Below are positions 9,703-19,024 of a stretch of DNA of 64,000 nt, piece by piece; positions within the stretch are counted from its first letter, which is position 1; every line of letters starts with the position of its first letter. Under the pieces are notes generated by a model. It made no database searches, was not told where the DNA came from, and saw only the letters and a list, made by a program, of their open reading frames with translations. A program made the position numbers and the translations under genes. Origin of the DNA: Pseudooceanicola batsensis HTCC2597 (lineage in GTDB: Bacteria; Pseudomonadota; Alphaproteobacteria; Rhodobacterales; Rhodobacteraceae); the NCBI RefSeq assembly GCF_000152725.1, contig NZ_CH724131.1:2015739-2079738 (forward strand), given 5' to 3'.

Positions 9703-10476
9703 TTAAGATTCGATTACCGGCCCACAGAAAGGCATGGCGGCCCCGTCGCTCAGAATCGCTGATGCGGCAGGGGTATAGTCGACGCGATCCCCCTCGTGCG
9801 TCGAACCTGCGTGAACGACAAGCCCGCGATGCAGACGAAAGGCCGCCCGCCCCTCCTTCCGGCCCCGGAGGAGGAAAAGTTGCGATTCGCGCCCCTCACG
9901 CGGAATCAGTGGAAAGAGTTCCAGCGACCCAAGGCAAGATTCGAAAGCCGCCAGCATTTCGGGCAGACGGTCCACGCGGTTGATGAAGGTGACGGTCCCG
10001 CGCGGCGCACAACGACGCGCCGCCGCCGCGACCCAGTCGCTCAGCGGCGTCTCTTCACCCATGGCCCCCTCGCGCGCGGCATCCCTGGCGCGCAGGCTCC
10101 GGTCCCGCCGGAAGTAGGGCGGATTGGCGATGACATGATCGAAGGACCGCTGACGAAGATGGGTGGGCATATCGGACAGGTCCCCTTCGACCACTTCGAA
10201 GGCCAGCCCGTTCTCGATCGCGTTGCGCCGCGCCAGTTCCGCATAGACCGGCTGCCGCTCCAGCCCCGTCAGCCGCAGTCCCGCCACCCGCCGCCCCAGG
10301 CAGAGCGACGCCGCTCCGGCCCCGCAGCCGAGATCGAGCACGGACTGCCCCGGCCGGGCCCCAACGCTCGCGGCGAGGAAGACGGGGTCGACCCCCGCCC
10401 GATAACCATCCTTCGGTTGCAACAGGACCACCCGGCCGCCCAGGATCGTGTCGCGGGTTTCCGGCGCGGCGCTCAT
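9703..10476 (-). CDS. class I SAM methyltransferase, TrmN6-like
   Basis: 257 residues with the SAM-binding motif VLDLGCGAGAASLCL near residue 50 and the NPPY catalytic motif of N6-adenine/glutamine methyltransferases (VIANPPYFRR). The opening DTILGGRVVLLQPKDGYR and overall size fit the group containing TrmN6, which methylates A37 of tRNA1(Val). The alphaproteobacterial substrate is not established here. Its start overlaps the stop of the upstream DUF2007 gene by 4 nt, so the two are coupled. Confidence 0.9.
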   Translation of the reverse strand: MSAAPETRDTILGGRVVLLQPKDGYRAGVDPVFLAASVGARPGQSVLDLGCGAGAASLCLGRRVAGLRLTGLERQPVYAELARRNAIENGLAFEVVEGDLSDMPTHLRQRSFDHVIANPPYFRRDRSLRARDAAREGAMGEETPLSDWVAAAARRCAPRGTVTFINRVDRLPEMLAAFESCLGSLELFPLIPREGRESQLFLLRGRKEGRAAFRLHRGLVVHAGSTHEGDRVDYTPAASAILSDGAAMPFCGPVIES

Positions 10477-10688
10477 GCCTCGAGGTCGAAACCGTTGTCT
10501 TTCATGACGGTCGCGGCCCGGTCATGATCCTCTGACTTGACCATGAGCCGACGTGGCAGGATGCCGATCGATCCCTCCAGCACGCTCATATTTACGTCCA
10601 TTTCGAACCAGTCTATACCCTCCCCCTGAAGCAGCGCCTGGGCGAAGGCCATGTCCGCCGGATTATTGGTTCGCATGAGCTGTTTCAT
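10473..10688 (-). CDS. DUF2007 small protein
   Basis: 71 residues, MKQLMRTNNPADMAFAQALLQ..., the compact GlnB-like DUF2007 fold (putative signal-transducing or prokaryotic SH2-like family). It is coupled to the methyltransferase by an ATGA overlap. The start faces the polyprenyl synthase gene 60 nt away on the other strand. Confidence 0.88.
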   Translation of the reverse strand: MKQLMRTNNPADMAFAQALLQGEGIDWFEMDVNMSVLEGSIGILPRRLMVKSEDHDRAATVMKDNGFDLEA

Positions 10689-10748
10689 ATTGGGGACTTA
10701 AGGCCAGAACCCCCGGATTGTCGAGGGTCTGGCGGGGGTGATGCGGGC

Positions 10749-11744
10749 TTGGACAAACCCGTCGAGAAACCACACGAGGCCATCGCCGCCCTGCTGGCGG
10801 ACGACCTCGGCGCGGTCAACGCGCTGATCCGCGAGCGCATGGCCTCGCGGCACGCACCGCGCATTCCCGAGGTCACGGCGCATCTTGTCGAGGCGGGGGG
10901 CAAGCGCATCCGCCCGATGCTGACGCTCGCCGCCGCGCGGCTCTGCGGGTACGACGGACCCTATCACATCCACCTCGCCGCCACGGTCGAGTTCATTCAT
11001 ACCGCGACCCTCCTGCATGACGACGTGGTCGACGAAAGCGCGCAGCGGCGCGGCCGGCCGACCGCCAACCTGCTCTGGGACAACAAGTCTTCGGTTCTCG
11101 TGGGCGATTATCTCTTCGCCCGTGCCTTCCAGCTCATGGTCGAACCCGGCAACCTGCGCGTCCTGTCGATCCTGTCCGACGCCGCCGCGACCATCGCCGA
11201 GGGCGAGGTGCTCCAGCTCAGCGCCGCGCAGGACCTGAAGACCACCGAGGAGACCTATCTCCAGGTCATCCGGGGCAAGACCGCCGCGCTCTTCTCGGCC
11301 GCGACCGAGGCGGGCGGAGAGATCGCCGGTGCCTCGCCCGCGCAGGTCCGGGCGCTTTTCGACTATGGCGACGCGCTCGGTATCGCCTTCCAGATGGCCG
11401 ACGACCTGCTCGACTGGACGGGCAAAACCGACAGCACCGGCAAGAACGTGGGCGACGATTTCCGCGAGCGCAAGCTGACCCTGCCGCTCATCCGCGCGGT
11501 CGCCGCCGCCGACGACGAGGAGCGCGCCTTCTGGACCCGCACGATCGAGAAGGGACGCCAGAACGACGAGGATCTCGCCACGGCGCGCGAGCTGCTCGAC
11601 CGGCACGGGGCGCTCGGGAGCACGCGGGAGACGGCACTGGACTGGGCCGACCGGGCGAAATCCGCGCTGACGCATCTGCCGGACCACGATCTCACCGCGC
11701 ATCTCTCGGACCTGGCCGATTACGTGGTCGAACGTCTCCGCTGA
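10749..11744 (+). CDS. long-chain trans-polyprenyl diphosphate synthase (ubiquinone side chain)
   Basis: 331-residue class I prenyltransferase with both Asp-rich motifs: D91-D-V-V-D95 (LLHDDVVDESAQRRG) and D218-D-L-L-D222. It builds the all-trans polyprenyl (octa- to decaprenyl) diphosphate used for ubiquinone, from IPP and an allylic primer. The gene begins with TTG at 10749; an ATG at 10741 is out of frame, and a G-rich run at 10734-10738 can serve as SD. Absence of the small residues that favour GGPP synthesis, together with the length, supports a long-chain synthase. The exact chain length (IspB or DdsA type) cannot be read by eye. Confidence 0.9.
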   Translation: MDKPVEKPHEAIAALLADDLGAVNALIRERMASRHAPRIPEVTAHLVEAGGKRIRPMLTLAAARLCGYDGPYHIHLAATVEFIHTATLLHDDVVDESAQRRGRPTANLLWDNKSSVLVGDYLFARAFQLMVEPGNLRVLSILSDAAATIAEGEVLQLSAAQDLKTTEETYLQVIRGKTAALFSAATEAGGEIAGASPAQVRALFDYGDALGIAFQMADDLLDWTGKTDSTGKNVGDDFRERKLTLPLIRAVAAADDEERAFWTRTIEKGRQNDEDLATARELLDRHGALGSTRETALDWADRAKSALTHLPDHDLTAHLSDLADYVVERLR

Positions 11745-11819
11745 ACCTTGCCATTGACCCGGCCGGCGCTTTTCGGCAAGTCGGGACAGCCCGGGGGGCG
11801 ACACGGCGAGGGGAATGGA

Positions 11820-12611
11820 ATGACACGCATCGATGCGACGTTTGAGCGGCTGCGCGCCGAGGGAAAGAAGGCCTTCGTCAGCTACATCATGGCCGGCGAC
11901 CCGGACGAGGCCACATCGCTCGAGATCTTGCGGTCCCTGCCCGGCGCGGGCGTCGACATCATCGAACTCGGCCTACCCTTCACGGATCCCATGGCCGACG
12001 GCCCGACGATTCAGCTGGCGGGCCAGCGGGCCCTGGGCGGAGGAATGACGCTGCAGAAGACGCTCGACATGATCGCGACCTTCCGCAAAGAGGACACCAC
12101 CACCCCGATCGTCCTGATGGGCTACTACAACCCGATCTACAACCGGGGCGTCGAGACCTTCCTGAACGATGCCAAGGCCGCCGGCGTGGACGGTCTGATC
12201 GTGGTGGACCTGCCGCCGGAAGAGGACGACGAGCTCTGCATTCCCGCGCAGAAGGCCGGACTCAACTTCATCCGCCTTGCGACCCCCACGACCGACGACA
12301 GGCGCCTGCCCAAGGTGCTCGAGAACACCTCGGGCTTTGTCTACTATGTCTCGATCACCGGCATCACCGGATCGGCCGAGGCACAGGCCGCCGATGTCGG
12401 CCCCGAAGTGGCCCGCATCAAGGCGCAGACCGATCTGCCGGTCATCGTCGGCTTCGGCATCCGGACGCCCGAAACCGCCCGGGCCATCGCATCGGTCGCC
12501 GACGGCAGTGTCGTGGGATCGGCCATCGTGCACGAGATCGCCTCGGGCCGGTCGGTGTCCGAGGTGGCCGCCTATGTCCGGGACCTGGCCGAGGGCGCGC
12601 ACCGGGCCTGA
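11820..12611 (+). CDS. trpA: tryptophan synthase alpha subunit
   Basis: 263 residues, TIM barrel that cleaves indole-3-glycerol phosphate to indole and glyceraldehyde-3-phosphate. The catalytic E49 ([11 protein letters not shown]) and D60 (MADGP) are at the canonical positions, and the phosphate-binding GFGIRTPE and GSAIV segments are present. ATG 11820 is preceded by GAGGGGAATGGA. The gene stands alone: trpB and trpF are elsewhere in the window, on the minus strand. Confidence 0.97.
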   Translation: MTRIDATFERLRAEGKKAFVSYIMAGDPDEATSLEILRSLPGAGVDIIELGLPFTDPMADGPTIQLAGQRALGGGMTLQKTLDMIATFRKEDTTTPIVLMGYYNPIYNRGVETFLNDAKAAGVDGLIVVDLPPEEDDELCIPAQKAGLNFIRLATPTTDDRRLPKVLENTSGFVYYVSITGITGSAEAQAADVGPEVARIKAQTDLPVIVGFGIRTPETARAIASVADGSVVGSAIVHEIASGRSVSEVAAYVRDLAEGAHRA

Positions 12612-12619
12612 GGACCCGT

Positions 12620-13417
12620 CTAGCCGAGCGTCACGTCCAGCAGCATCATCAGGATCAGCCCGCCGATCAGCCCGGTCGTGGCCCGGTTCTGATGACCGTG
12701 GCGGTGCGTCTCGGGGATGATCTCGTGGCTGATGATGAACAGCATCGCGCCCGCGGCGAAGGTCAGCCCCCACGGTAGAACGTATTCCGAGGCGGTCACC
12801 GCCGCCACCCCGAGCAGCCCTCCGAGCGGTTCGACAAGCCCGGTCGCCAGCGCGACAAGGAAGGACCGCCAGCGGCCATAGCCCTGCCCCCGCAGCGCCA
12901 CCGCGACGGCCAGTCCTTCGGGGGCGTTCTGCAGCCCGATCCCCAGCGCCAGGGTCGTCCCGTTTCCCACGTCGCCGCCCCCGAACCCCACGCCCACGGC
13001 GAGACCTTCGGGAAAATTGTGGATCGAGATCGCGAGGATGAAGAGCCAGATGCGCGCCAGCGCGGCGCTGTCCGACCCTTCGCGGCCCGTCACGAAGTGC
13101 TCGTGCGGGACCCGGGCATTGATCGCCCAGACCGCCAGCGCGCCCAGGGCGATGCCGCCTCCCGCGCTCAGGGCCGCCCGGCCGACACCGCCATAGAGCG
13201 CGGTCGCGTATTCGATCCCCGGCAGGATCAGCGAGAAGAACGAGGCCGAGATCATGACGCCGGCGGCGAACCCCAGCAGCATGTCCCGCCATTTCTGCGT
13301 GATCTCGCGCCCGAGAAGCACGGGCAACGCCCCCACCCCGGTCATCACCCCGGCGGCGAGGCTGGCGAGAAATCCGATCAGGATGATCTGCATGTCGCCG
13401 GACCCGGTCATCCCCAT
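12620..13417 (-). CDS. ZIP-family divalent metal transporter
   Basis: About 265 residues with eight hydrophobic helices and the ZIP signatures: SIHNFPEGLAVG in helix 4, QNAPEGLAVAV in helix 5 and ISHEIIPETHRHGHQ near the end. These His/Glu residues form the metal path for Zn, Fe or other divalent ions. Three in-frame ATGs (13417, 13411, 13393) are possible and none has a clear SD, so the exact N-terminus is uncertain. The gene diverges from the lactate dehydrogenase gene and converges with trpA, with 8 nt between their ends. Confidence 0.9.
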   Translation of the reverse strand: MGMTGSGDMQIILIGFLASLAAGVMTGVGALPVLLGREITQKWRDMLLGFAAGVMISASFFSLILPGIEYATALYGGVGRAALSAGGGIALGALAVWAINARVPHEHFVTGREGSDSAALARIWLFILAISIHNFPEGLAVGVGFGGGDVGNGTTLALGIGLQNAPEGLAVAVALRGQGYGRWRSFLVALATGLVEPLGGLLGVAAVTASEYVLPWGLTFAAGAMLFIISHEIIPETHRHGHQNRATTGLIGGLILMMLLDVTLG

Positions 13418-13510
13418 GACATACGGCGACGGCGGCTTCTGACAACTGCGACTTGCCTGCATGCGCGGTGCCGGATAGTGAATCCGGACCACCGGGAAGG
13501 AAGGGGAGCC

Positions 13511-14674
13511 ATGCCCGTCATCACCTGCATCGACGACCTCAGGGAACTGCACAGGCGCCGCACGCCGAAGATGTTCTTCGACTATTGCGAAAGCGGTTCC
13601 TGGACCGAGCAGACCTTCCGCGAGAACACCGCCGACTTCCAGGACATCCGCCTGCGCCAGCGGGTCGCCGTGAACATGGAGGGGCGGACGCTGGCGACGC
13701 GGATGATCGGGCAGGAGGTCGCCATGCCGGTCGCCCTCGCCCCCGTCGGGCTGACCGGGATGCAGCGGGCGGATGGCGAGATCAAGGCAGCCAGGGCGGC
13801 GGAAAAGGCCGGCGTGCCCTTCACCCTCTCGACCATGTCGATCTGCTCGATCGAGGACGTCGCCGAACACACCACGAAACCGTTCTGGTTCCAGCTCTAC
13901 ACGATGAAGGACCAGGATTATCTCCGCCGCCTGATCCAGCGCGCGAAAGATGCGAAATGCTCGGCCCTGGTCATCACGCTCGACCTGCAGATCCTCGGCC
14001 AGCGGCACAAGGACCTCAAGAACGGCCTGTCGGCCCCGCCCAGGCTGACCCCGGCCACCATCGCCGACCTGATGACCAAATGGACCTGGGGCCTCGAAAT
14101 GCTCCGGACCGAGCGGCGTAAGTTCGGCAATATCGTGGGCCATGTCAAAGGCGTCGAGGATACCTCTCGTCTGGGCGAATGGACCGCGCAGCAGTTCGAC
14201 CAGAAGCTCGACTGGAAGAAGATCGAGGAGATCAAGAAACTCTGGGGCGGGCCGGTCATCCTCAAGGGCATCCTCGATCCCGAGGACGCCATCCTGGCGA
14301 GGAAGGTCGGCTGCGATGCGATCGTGGTGTCGAACCACGGCGGACGGCAGCAGGACGGCGCGATCAGCTCGATCCGCGCGCTCGACCCGATCCTCCAGGC
14401 CGTCGGCGACGATCTTGAGGTGCACATCGACAGCGGCATCCGTTCGGGGCAGGACGTGCTCAGGGCCATCGCCATGGGCGCCCGGGGCACCTATATCGGC
14501 CGCCCCTGGGTCTATGGCCTGGGCGCCATGGGCGAGGCCGGCGTGACGCGGGCGCTGGAAGTCATCCGCAACGAACTCGACATCGCGATGGCCTTTACCG
14601 GCAAGCGCGACATCGAGAACGTGGACCGCAGCTGCATCCTGGTGCCCGCGGGCTTTTCGGGCGTCTGGGACTGA
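13511..14674 (+). CDS. lldD: FMN-dependent alpha-hydroxy-acid (L-lactate) dehydrogenase
   Basis: 387 residues, TIM-barrel FMN enzyme of the LldD/glycolate oxidase family that oxidises L-lactate at the membrane and feeds electrons to quinone. Seen: DYCESGSWTEQTFREN, the PVALAPVGLTGM FMN segment, FQLY, the long membrane-binding loop region around residues 175-225, and the active-site SNHGGRQQDGA with the catalytic His. The larger open frame upstream is discarded because AGGGGAGCC precedes ATG 13511 and the protein begins there in the family. Confidence 0.94.
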   Translation: MPVITCIDDLRELHRRRTPKMFFDYCESGSWTEQTFRENTADFQDIRLRQRVAVNMEGRTLATRMIGQEVAMPVALAPVGLTGMQRADGEIKAARAAEKAGVPFTLSTMSICSIEDVAEHTTKPFWFQLYTMKDQDYLRRLIQRAKDAKCSALVITLDLQILGQRHKDLKNGLSAPPRLTPATIADLMTKWTWGLEMLRTERRKFGNIVGHVKGVEDTSRLGEWTAQQFDQKLDWKKIEEIKKLWGGPVILKGILDPEDAILARKVGCDAIVVSNHGGRQQDGAISSIRALDPILQAVGDDLEVHIDSGIRSGQDVLRAIAMGARGTYIGRPWVYGLGAMGEAGVTRALEVIRNELDIAMAFTGKRDIENVDRSCILVPAGFSGVWD

Positions 14675-14684
14675 CGCCCCGCCG

Positions 14685-15299
14685 TCAGGCGCCCCGCGAC
14701 AGATAAGCCAGGTAGAGGATCAGAACCGCGGCGATCCAGGACGCCGCGATCCGCCACAGGATGCGCATCCACTGGGCCGGCACATGGTCGGTCGAGACGC
14801 GCACCAGCCCGGCGCTTGCCGCCACGGCGAGATTGGCCGTCAGGAACAGCCCGAGGTGGATCATCACCGGCAGCTGGAACAACCCGTGCCCCTCGAGCGC
14901 GGTGGCCATGGCCATCGCGCCGGCGATACCCGCCAGCGCGAACGCCTCGTAGCGGGAATGCCGCGCCAGCAGCGCCGTCAGGGCCGCGACGAAGACGCCG
15001 AACGCCACGAAGCCGGTCGCGACGGCCACCGGCGCCACCGCCCCCAGCGGCACGCCCAGAACCAGGCCGACGATCAGCGCGGGCCAGGCCCGGACCATCC
15101 CCTCCCGGTCCCAGAGCCCCAGCAGCAGCCCGAGAGCGACGAGCGGCAGCAGGATCCCTGGGTAACCGACGATCACCCACGCCCCTTCGAGGAACTGCTG
15201 ATAGCCGTCGGCGCCGCTGCGGAAGGAATGCGCCCAAGCTGGGCCCGGGGCCGCCACGACGGGTGCCACGGCAGCCCATGCAACGGAACGGCGGCGCAT
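14685..15299 (-). CDS. HupE/UreJ-like membrane protein (second of tandem)
   Basis: 204 residues with a cleavable-looking signal (AAPGPAWAHSF) and about six hydrophobic helices. It resembles HupE/UreJ proteins, putative nickel or cobalt permeases, but lacks the strong HPxxGxDH motif seen in its neighbour; a histidine-bearing segment ALEGHGLFQLPVMIHL is present instead. It lies 10 nt downstream of the clear HupE gene and is surely cotranscribed. Assignment as a diverged partner is inference. An upstream in-frame TTG (15302) is adjacent to the chosen ATG. Confidence 0.65.
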   Translation of the reverse strand: MRRRSVAWAAVAPVVAAPGPAWAHSFRSGADGYQQFLEGAWVIVGYPGILLPLVALGLLLGLWDREGMVRAWPALIVGLVLGVPLGAVAPVAVATGFVAFGVFVAALTALLARHSRYEAFALAGIAGAMAMATALEGHGLFQLPVMIHLGLFLTANLAVAASAGLVRVSTDHVPAQWMRILWRIAASWIAAVLILYLAYLSRGA

Positions 15300-15309
15300 C
15301 AAGGCAGGA

Positions 15310-15906
15310 TCAGGCCACGCCGAACAGGAAGGCGGCGCCGACCAGCGCGATCAGACCGCCCGCGCCCCGGACGGCCATCTTGCCCGCTTCGGACCGGGTG
15401 AGGAAGCCTAGGCCGATGCCCACCAGGTGCAGCAGGCCGGTACCGACAACGAAGCCTATCGCATAGCCCCAGGCGCTGAAGGCCTCGGGAAGCTCGGTCC
15501 CGTGCGCATGTCCGTGGAAAATCGCGAAGACCCCGACGATGGTCGCGGCGACCCAGATCGGCGCCCGGACCGCGAAGGCGATCAGAAGACCCAGAACGAC
15601 ACCGGAGAGCGCGATCCCGGTCTCGACCGCCGGCAGCGGCATGCCCATGACGCCGGCGGCCCCGCCGAGGGCCATGACCAGCGGAAACACCACCGGCAAG
15701 AGCCAGAGCGCCGGCATGCCGAGGAATGCCCCCCAGAGCCCAACGGCCACCATGGCCACCACGTGGTCCCACCCGAGGATCGGGTGCCAGAAGCCGGAGG
15801 CAAAGCCCGTGTTGATCCCCTCGCCCGTATGGGCCGATGCCCCGGCACTCATCAGGCAAAGCGCCACCAGAGCCAGCAGGACCCGCTCGAACTGTTTGTT
15901 GATCAT
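15310..15906 (-). CDS. HupE/UreJ-family nickel/cobalt permease-like protein
   Basis: 198 residues with an N-terminal signal ending ASAHTGEG and six membrane helices. The family motif HPILGWDHVVAMVAVGLWG (about residues 41-59) and the second histidine cluster FHGHAHGTELP are present; these coordinate Ni or Co in HupE/UreJ proteins. No hydrogenase, urease or B12 genes occur in the window, so the metal client is unknown. It is followed at 10 nt by a second, diverged member. Confidence 0.9.
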   Translation of the reverse strand: MINKQFERVLLALVALCLMSAGASAHTGEGINTGFASGFWHPILGWDHVVAMVAVGLWGAFLGMPALWLLPVVFPLVMALGGAAGVMGMPLPAVETGIALSGVVLGLLIAFAVRAPIWVAATIVGVFAIFHGHAHGTELPEAFSAWGYAIGFVVGTGLLHLVGIGLGFLTRSEAGKMAVRGAGGLIALVGAAFLFGVA

Positions 15907-15989
15907 GATTTTCCATTCCCCAGGAGCTTCAGGCCCGGCGGAGGGTAAAGGAGTTTTCGTCGGCGTCTACCGGTTTTCGCCGCCGCCCG

Positions 15990-17216
15990 TCATTGCGCGG
16001 CAAGCGCCAGCCCGTCCACCACCGCCGTGAACGCCTCGGCCCGGCTGATGCGCGCCTGCGGACAGACCTCCACGGCGACCTCCGACACCAGGCGCATCAG
16101 GCTGGAGCCGCCGACCAGAACCACGTGATCCACGGCGCCCGGAGTCGCTCCGGCCTGCATGAGCGTCTGGTAGAGGGCCAGGCGCAGCGGCTCGCGGAAA
16201 TCGCCCAGCACGCCCGTCATGGCCGAGGCCGGCATCGGCACCCGCAGCCCCGGCTCGATCAGCGACATGTCGATGGCCGCATCGCGCTCCTGCCGGTTCG
16301 CGGCGATCTTGGCCCGCTCGACCGCGAACGCCAGGTCGTGGCCGAGGTGATCGCGGATGACCGTCTTCAGCCGCGACAGTCGCGTCCGGTCGACCGCGTG
16401 CCGCACCAGATCCTCGACCTCCCGCCCGGTCTCGCGCGTGTAGAGGAAAGGGATCATCGGCCAGGTCGCGAGGTCGGCGTATATCTGGCGCGGCACGGGG
16501 AGCCTGCCCTCGCCCAGCGTGCGGACAAGCTCTCCGTTCATGCCCAGCTCCGGCATCGCGAAAGCGAGCGACAGGGTCCGGTCGAAATCCGTGCCGCCGA
16601 GGCGGATCCCGTGGCTGCCCAGCACCTCGACGCCCCCGGCCCGGCGCCGGAAGAGGGTGAAGTCGGATGTACCGCCCCCGATATCCACGACGAGCCCCGT
16701 CTCGTCCGCATCCCCCCTGCTGGCGATGGCCGCGGCCTCGGGTTCGAACATGAAGGCGACATCGGCGAACCCCGCAGCCGCATAGCACGCGCGCAGGTCC
16801 GCCTCGGCCTGCGCATCGCGGCCGGGATCGGCGCTGTGGAAATGCACCGGCCGCCCGGAAAGCACCCGGTCGAACCGCACCTCCGCGGTGGCCTCGGCCC
16901 TGGACTTCGCGGATCGTAGAAAGGCCGTCACGACATCCGCCAGGGTGCGCCGCCGGCCCGCGATCAGCCGCTTTTCGTGAAAGAGCGGCGTCCCCAGGAC
17001 CGATTTCAGCGCCCGCATGTATCGCCCGTCCTCACCCTCGATCAGCGCATCCGCGGCCGACCGCCCGATCCGCATGTCGGAACCGTCCTCGGGAAAGAAG
17101 ACGGCCGTCGGAAGCGTCTCGGCCCCGCGCTCGATCGGGATGCGCCGCACCTCGCCTTGCGTCGCCACCGCGACGGCGGAATTCGACGTTCCGAAATCGA
17201 TACCGAGCCGGGTCAT
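15990..17216 (-). CDS. Hsp70-family protein, YegD-like (ATPase domain only)
   Basis: 408 residues that contain an actin/Hsp70 nucleotide-binding fold and little else: [13 protein letters not shown] at 4-16, [14 protein letters not shown] in the middle and [13 protein letters not shown] near the end. No substrate-binding domain or EEVD-like tail follows, unlike DnaK. Such short Hsp70s (E. coli YegD type) are putative chaperones of unknown client. The gene has no cotranscribed partner. Confidence 0.9.
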   Translation of the reverse strand: MTRLGIDFGTSNSAVAVATQGEVRRIPIERGAETLPTAVFFPEDGSDMRIGRSAADALIEGEDGRYMRALKSVLGTPLFHEKRLIAGRRRTLADVVTAFLRSAKSRAEATAEVRFDRVLSGRPVHFHSADPGRDAQAEADLRACYAAAGFADVAFMFEPEAAAIASRGDADETGLVVDIGGGTSDFTLFRRRAGGVEVLGSHGIRLGGTDFDRTLSLAFAMPELGMNGELVRTLGEGRLPVPRQIYADLATWPMIPFLYTRETGREVEDLVRHAVDRTRLSRLKTVIRDHLGHDLAFAVERAKIAANRQERDAAIDMSLIEPGLRVPMPASAMTGVLGDFREPLRLALYQTLMQAGATPGAVDHVVLVGGSSLMRLVSEVAVEVCPQARISRAEAFTAVVDGLALAAQ

Positions 17217-17471
17217 GGCGGGCGCTCCGTTGCAGGGGAGGTCCGCCTAGCCAATGACGCGCGGGATCGCAAGACCGCAAAGGTGGGGATCCCGGCCGGC
17301 CGGATACCGACCGCCGGCCAGCGCGGCAGAACCGGAGGCGCGTCCGAAGGGGTCAAAGCGGCCGGGCGACGGATTACCCCTTCCCATCCCCCCGGATTCC
17401 GTGTAATCGCGCGGCTTCATGCGGGCATACAGCCTTGGAGGATGCCCGCCTCACTTATGGAGAACAAACCG

Positions 17472-18122
17472 ATGGCTGGAGAAATTCCTGATCTCGTAGC
17501 CCAGGAACGTGCGGGGACGGGCAAGGGCGCCGCTCGCGCAGCGCGCCGCGCTGGCATGGTTCCGGGGATCGTATACGGTGGCGACAACGACCCGCTGCCG
17601 ATCCAAATTCCGTTCAACGACCTGCTCAAGAAGCTCAAGGCGGGCCGTTTCCTGGCGACCCTGTGGAACCTCAAGGTCGACGGTCATGACGATGTCCGCG
17701 TGATCTGCCGCAACGTGCAGCGTGACGTGGTCAAGGACCTGCCGACCCACCTCGACCTGATGCGCCTGCGCCGCACCAGCCGTGTGAACCTTCACATCCC
17801 CGTCGAGTTCATCAACGAAGACGCCGCACCGGGCATCAAGCGCGGCGGCGTTCTGACGGTGGTCCGTGCCGATGTCGAACTCAACGTGCTGGCCGGTGAC
17901 ATTCCCGAGAAGATCGTCGTCGACCTGACCGGTCTCGAGATCGGCGATACGGTCACCATCAGCATGGTCAACCTGCCGGACGGGGTGAAGCCGACCATCG
18001 ACCGCGACTTCGTGATCGCCAACGTCTCCGCCCCCTCGGGTCTGCGTGGCGGCGGAGACGACGAGGACGAGACCGAAACCGAGACCGTGGCCACCGAGGT
18101 CGAGCCCGACCCCGAGGCCTGA
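17472..18122 (+). CDS. rplY: 50S ribosomal protein L25/general stress protein Ctc
   Basis: 216 residues: the N-terminal 5S-rRNA-binding L25 domain (about 1-95) followed by the CTC-type beta domain and a disordered acidic tail ([10 protein letters not shown]). ATG 17472 ([19 protein letters not shown]) is the usual start. An in-frame ATG at 17457 with GGAGG upstream is a possible alternative. A terminator follows. The partner gene pth, often directly downstream, is displaced by 3.1 kb through foreign DNA. Confidence 0.95.
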   Translation: MAGEIPDLVAQERAGTGKGAARAARRAGMVPGIVYGGDNDPLPIQIPFNDLLKKLKAGRFLATLWNLKVDGHDDVRVICRNVQRDVVKDLPTHLDLMRLRRTSRVNLHIPVEFINEDAAPGIKRGGVLTVVRADVELNVLAGDIPEKIVVDLTGLEIGDTVTISMVNLPDGVKPTIDRDFVIANVSAPSGLRGGGDDEDETETETVATEVEPDPEA

Positions 18123-18141
18123 TCGGCAAGCGATCTTGCTG

Positions 18142-18172
18142 AACGGCTCCGCCCCGGCGGGGCCGTTTTTCT
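18142..18172 (+). terminator. rho-independent terminator after rplY
   Basis: GC-rich stem (18142-18147 with 18162-18167, plus an inner 5-bp stem 18149-18153 with 18156-18160), followed by TTTTTCTTT. Located 20 nt after the rplY stop. Confidence 0.85.
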
Positions 18173-18620
18173 TTGCGCCGGACCTATGTCTGCGCCACCG
18201 CACCTTGCACCAGGCAAGAGGACGCCATCTCCGGCAAGGTTCGCGTCGTGAACGGACAACACGCTTCCGCGGACGACCTCTGCAGCCGTCACCAGGGATC
18301 TCGACGCTCTGGTCGAGATGGTCCGGATGAGGCGCGCGCCCGCGGGCGAGGTCCACACCGGGCGGAAGAATGACTGCACCGTCTCGCTCTTCGGTACCCT
18401 GCCAGAACTGCCCCACCGTATGGTCCTGCCGGAGGTGAACGGCCGGGGCGCCTGCTCCGCTCGCCCAAGCATGGCAGCGGCGTCAAGAACCGGAACCACC
18501 GTGCCCGGGACGAGGAGACGACCGTCGGGTCCGCCTGATCGACGAGATCGGTATCGACGCCGGCTGGCCCCCCCCTGACCGTCGCCCGAGCCAACCGGCT
18601 CTCTCGGGCGCGTCACAGGC
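18173..18620. other. unassigned region between rplY and the IS element
   Basis: About 450 nt with no reading frame I would call a gene. Several short frames exist on both strands, but none has a convincing SD plus coding character and I recognise no family. Because rplY and pth often adjoin in alphaproteobacteria, this may be the decayed remnant of an earlier insertion. That is inference only. Confidence 0.4.
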
Positions 18621-18628
18621 CCCGCCTG

Positions 18629-18651
18629 GGTAGTGGGTCAGTTTGAAATCT
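18629..18651 (+). repeat. left terminal inverted repeat of the IS1-like element
   Basis: 23 nt, GGTAGTGGGTCAG..., exactly complementary to 21204-21226. It is preceded by the left copy of the CCCGCCTG target duplication. Confidence 0.95.
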
Positions 18652-18715
18652 AGCCCCTCGCGCAAACGCGCAGCTTTGATTTGCACCGGATCGCGTCTGG
18701 CCCCATATTGGAGGC

Positions 18716-18940
18716 ATGACAGACAAGCCCAAGAGACCCAAGGACGCGAACCAGTTGGCGAAGTTCATAACGGACTTGGCGACTGGTGAAGCATCTGAGG
18801 ATGACGCCCCCGAAAAAGCCGAGGGTCAGCGCAAGGGCGGCTTGAAGGGTGGCAGGGCGCGGGCTGACAGGCTGACGCCGGAAGAACGCAGCAAAATCGC
18901 CAAGAAGGCTGCGGCCGCCCGATGGCGGAACGAAACCTGA
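18716..18940 (+). CDS. KGG-type small basic protein, IS passenger
   Basis: 74 residues: MTDKPKRPKDANQLAKFITD, an acidic linker, then GQRKGGLKGGRARADRL and a C-terminal Arg/Lys/Ala-rich helix KKAAAARW. The K-G-G repeats and basic tail resemble small nucleic-acid-binding (KGG-motif) proteins frequently seen beside transposases. The function is unknown. TTGGAGGC lies immediately before ATG 18716. It is the first gene inside the IS left end and is oriented like all other element genes. Confidence 0.75.
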   Translation: MTDKPKRPKDANQLAKFITDLATGEASEDDAPEKAEGQRKGGLKGGRARADRLTPEERSKIAKKAAAARWRNET

Positions 18941-19024
18941 ATACCTGACATACACCCACCATACACCTCTTGACGTGATAGATTGAACGGTCTAGGAGTC
19001 CGGCAGCAGATTGGAGTTGCCGAA

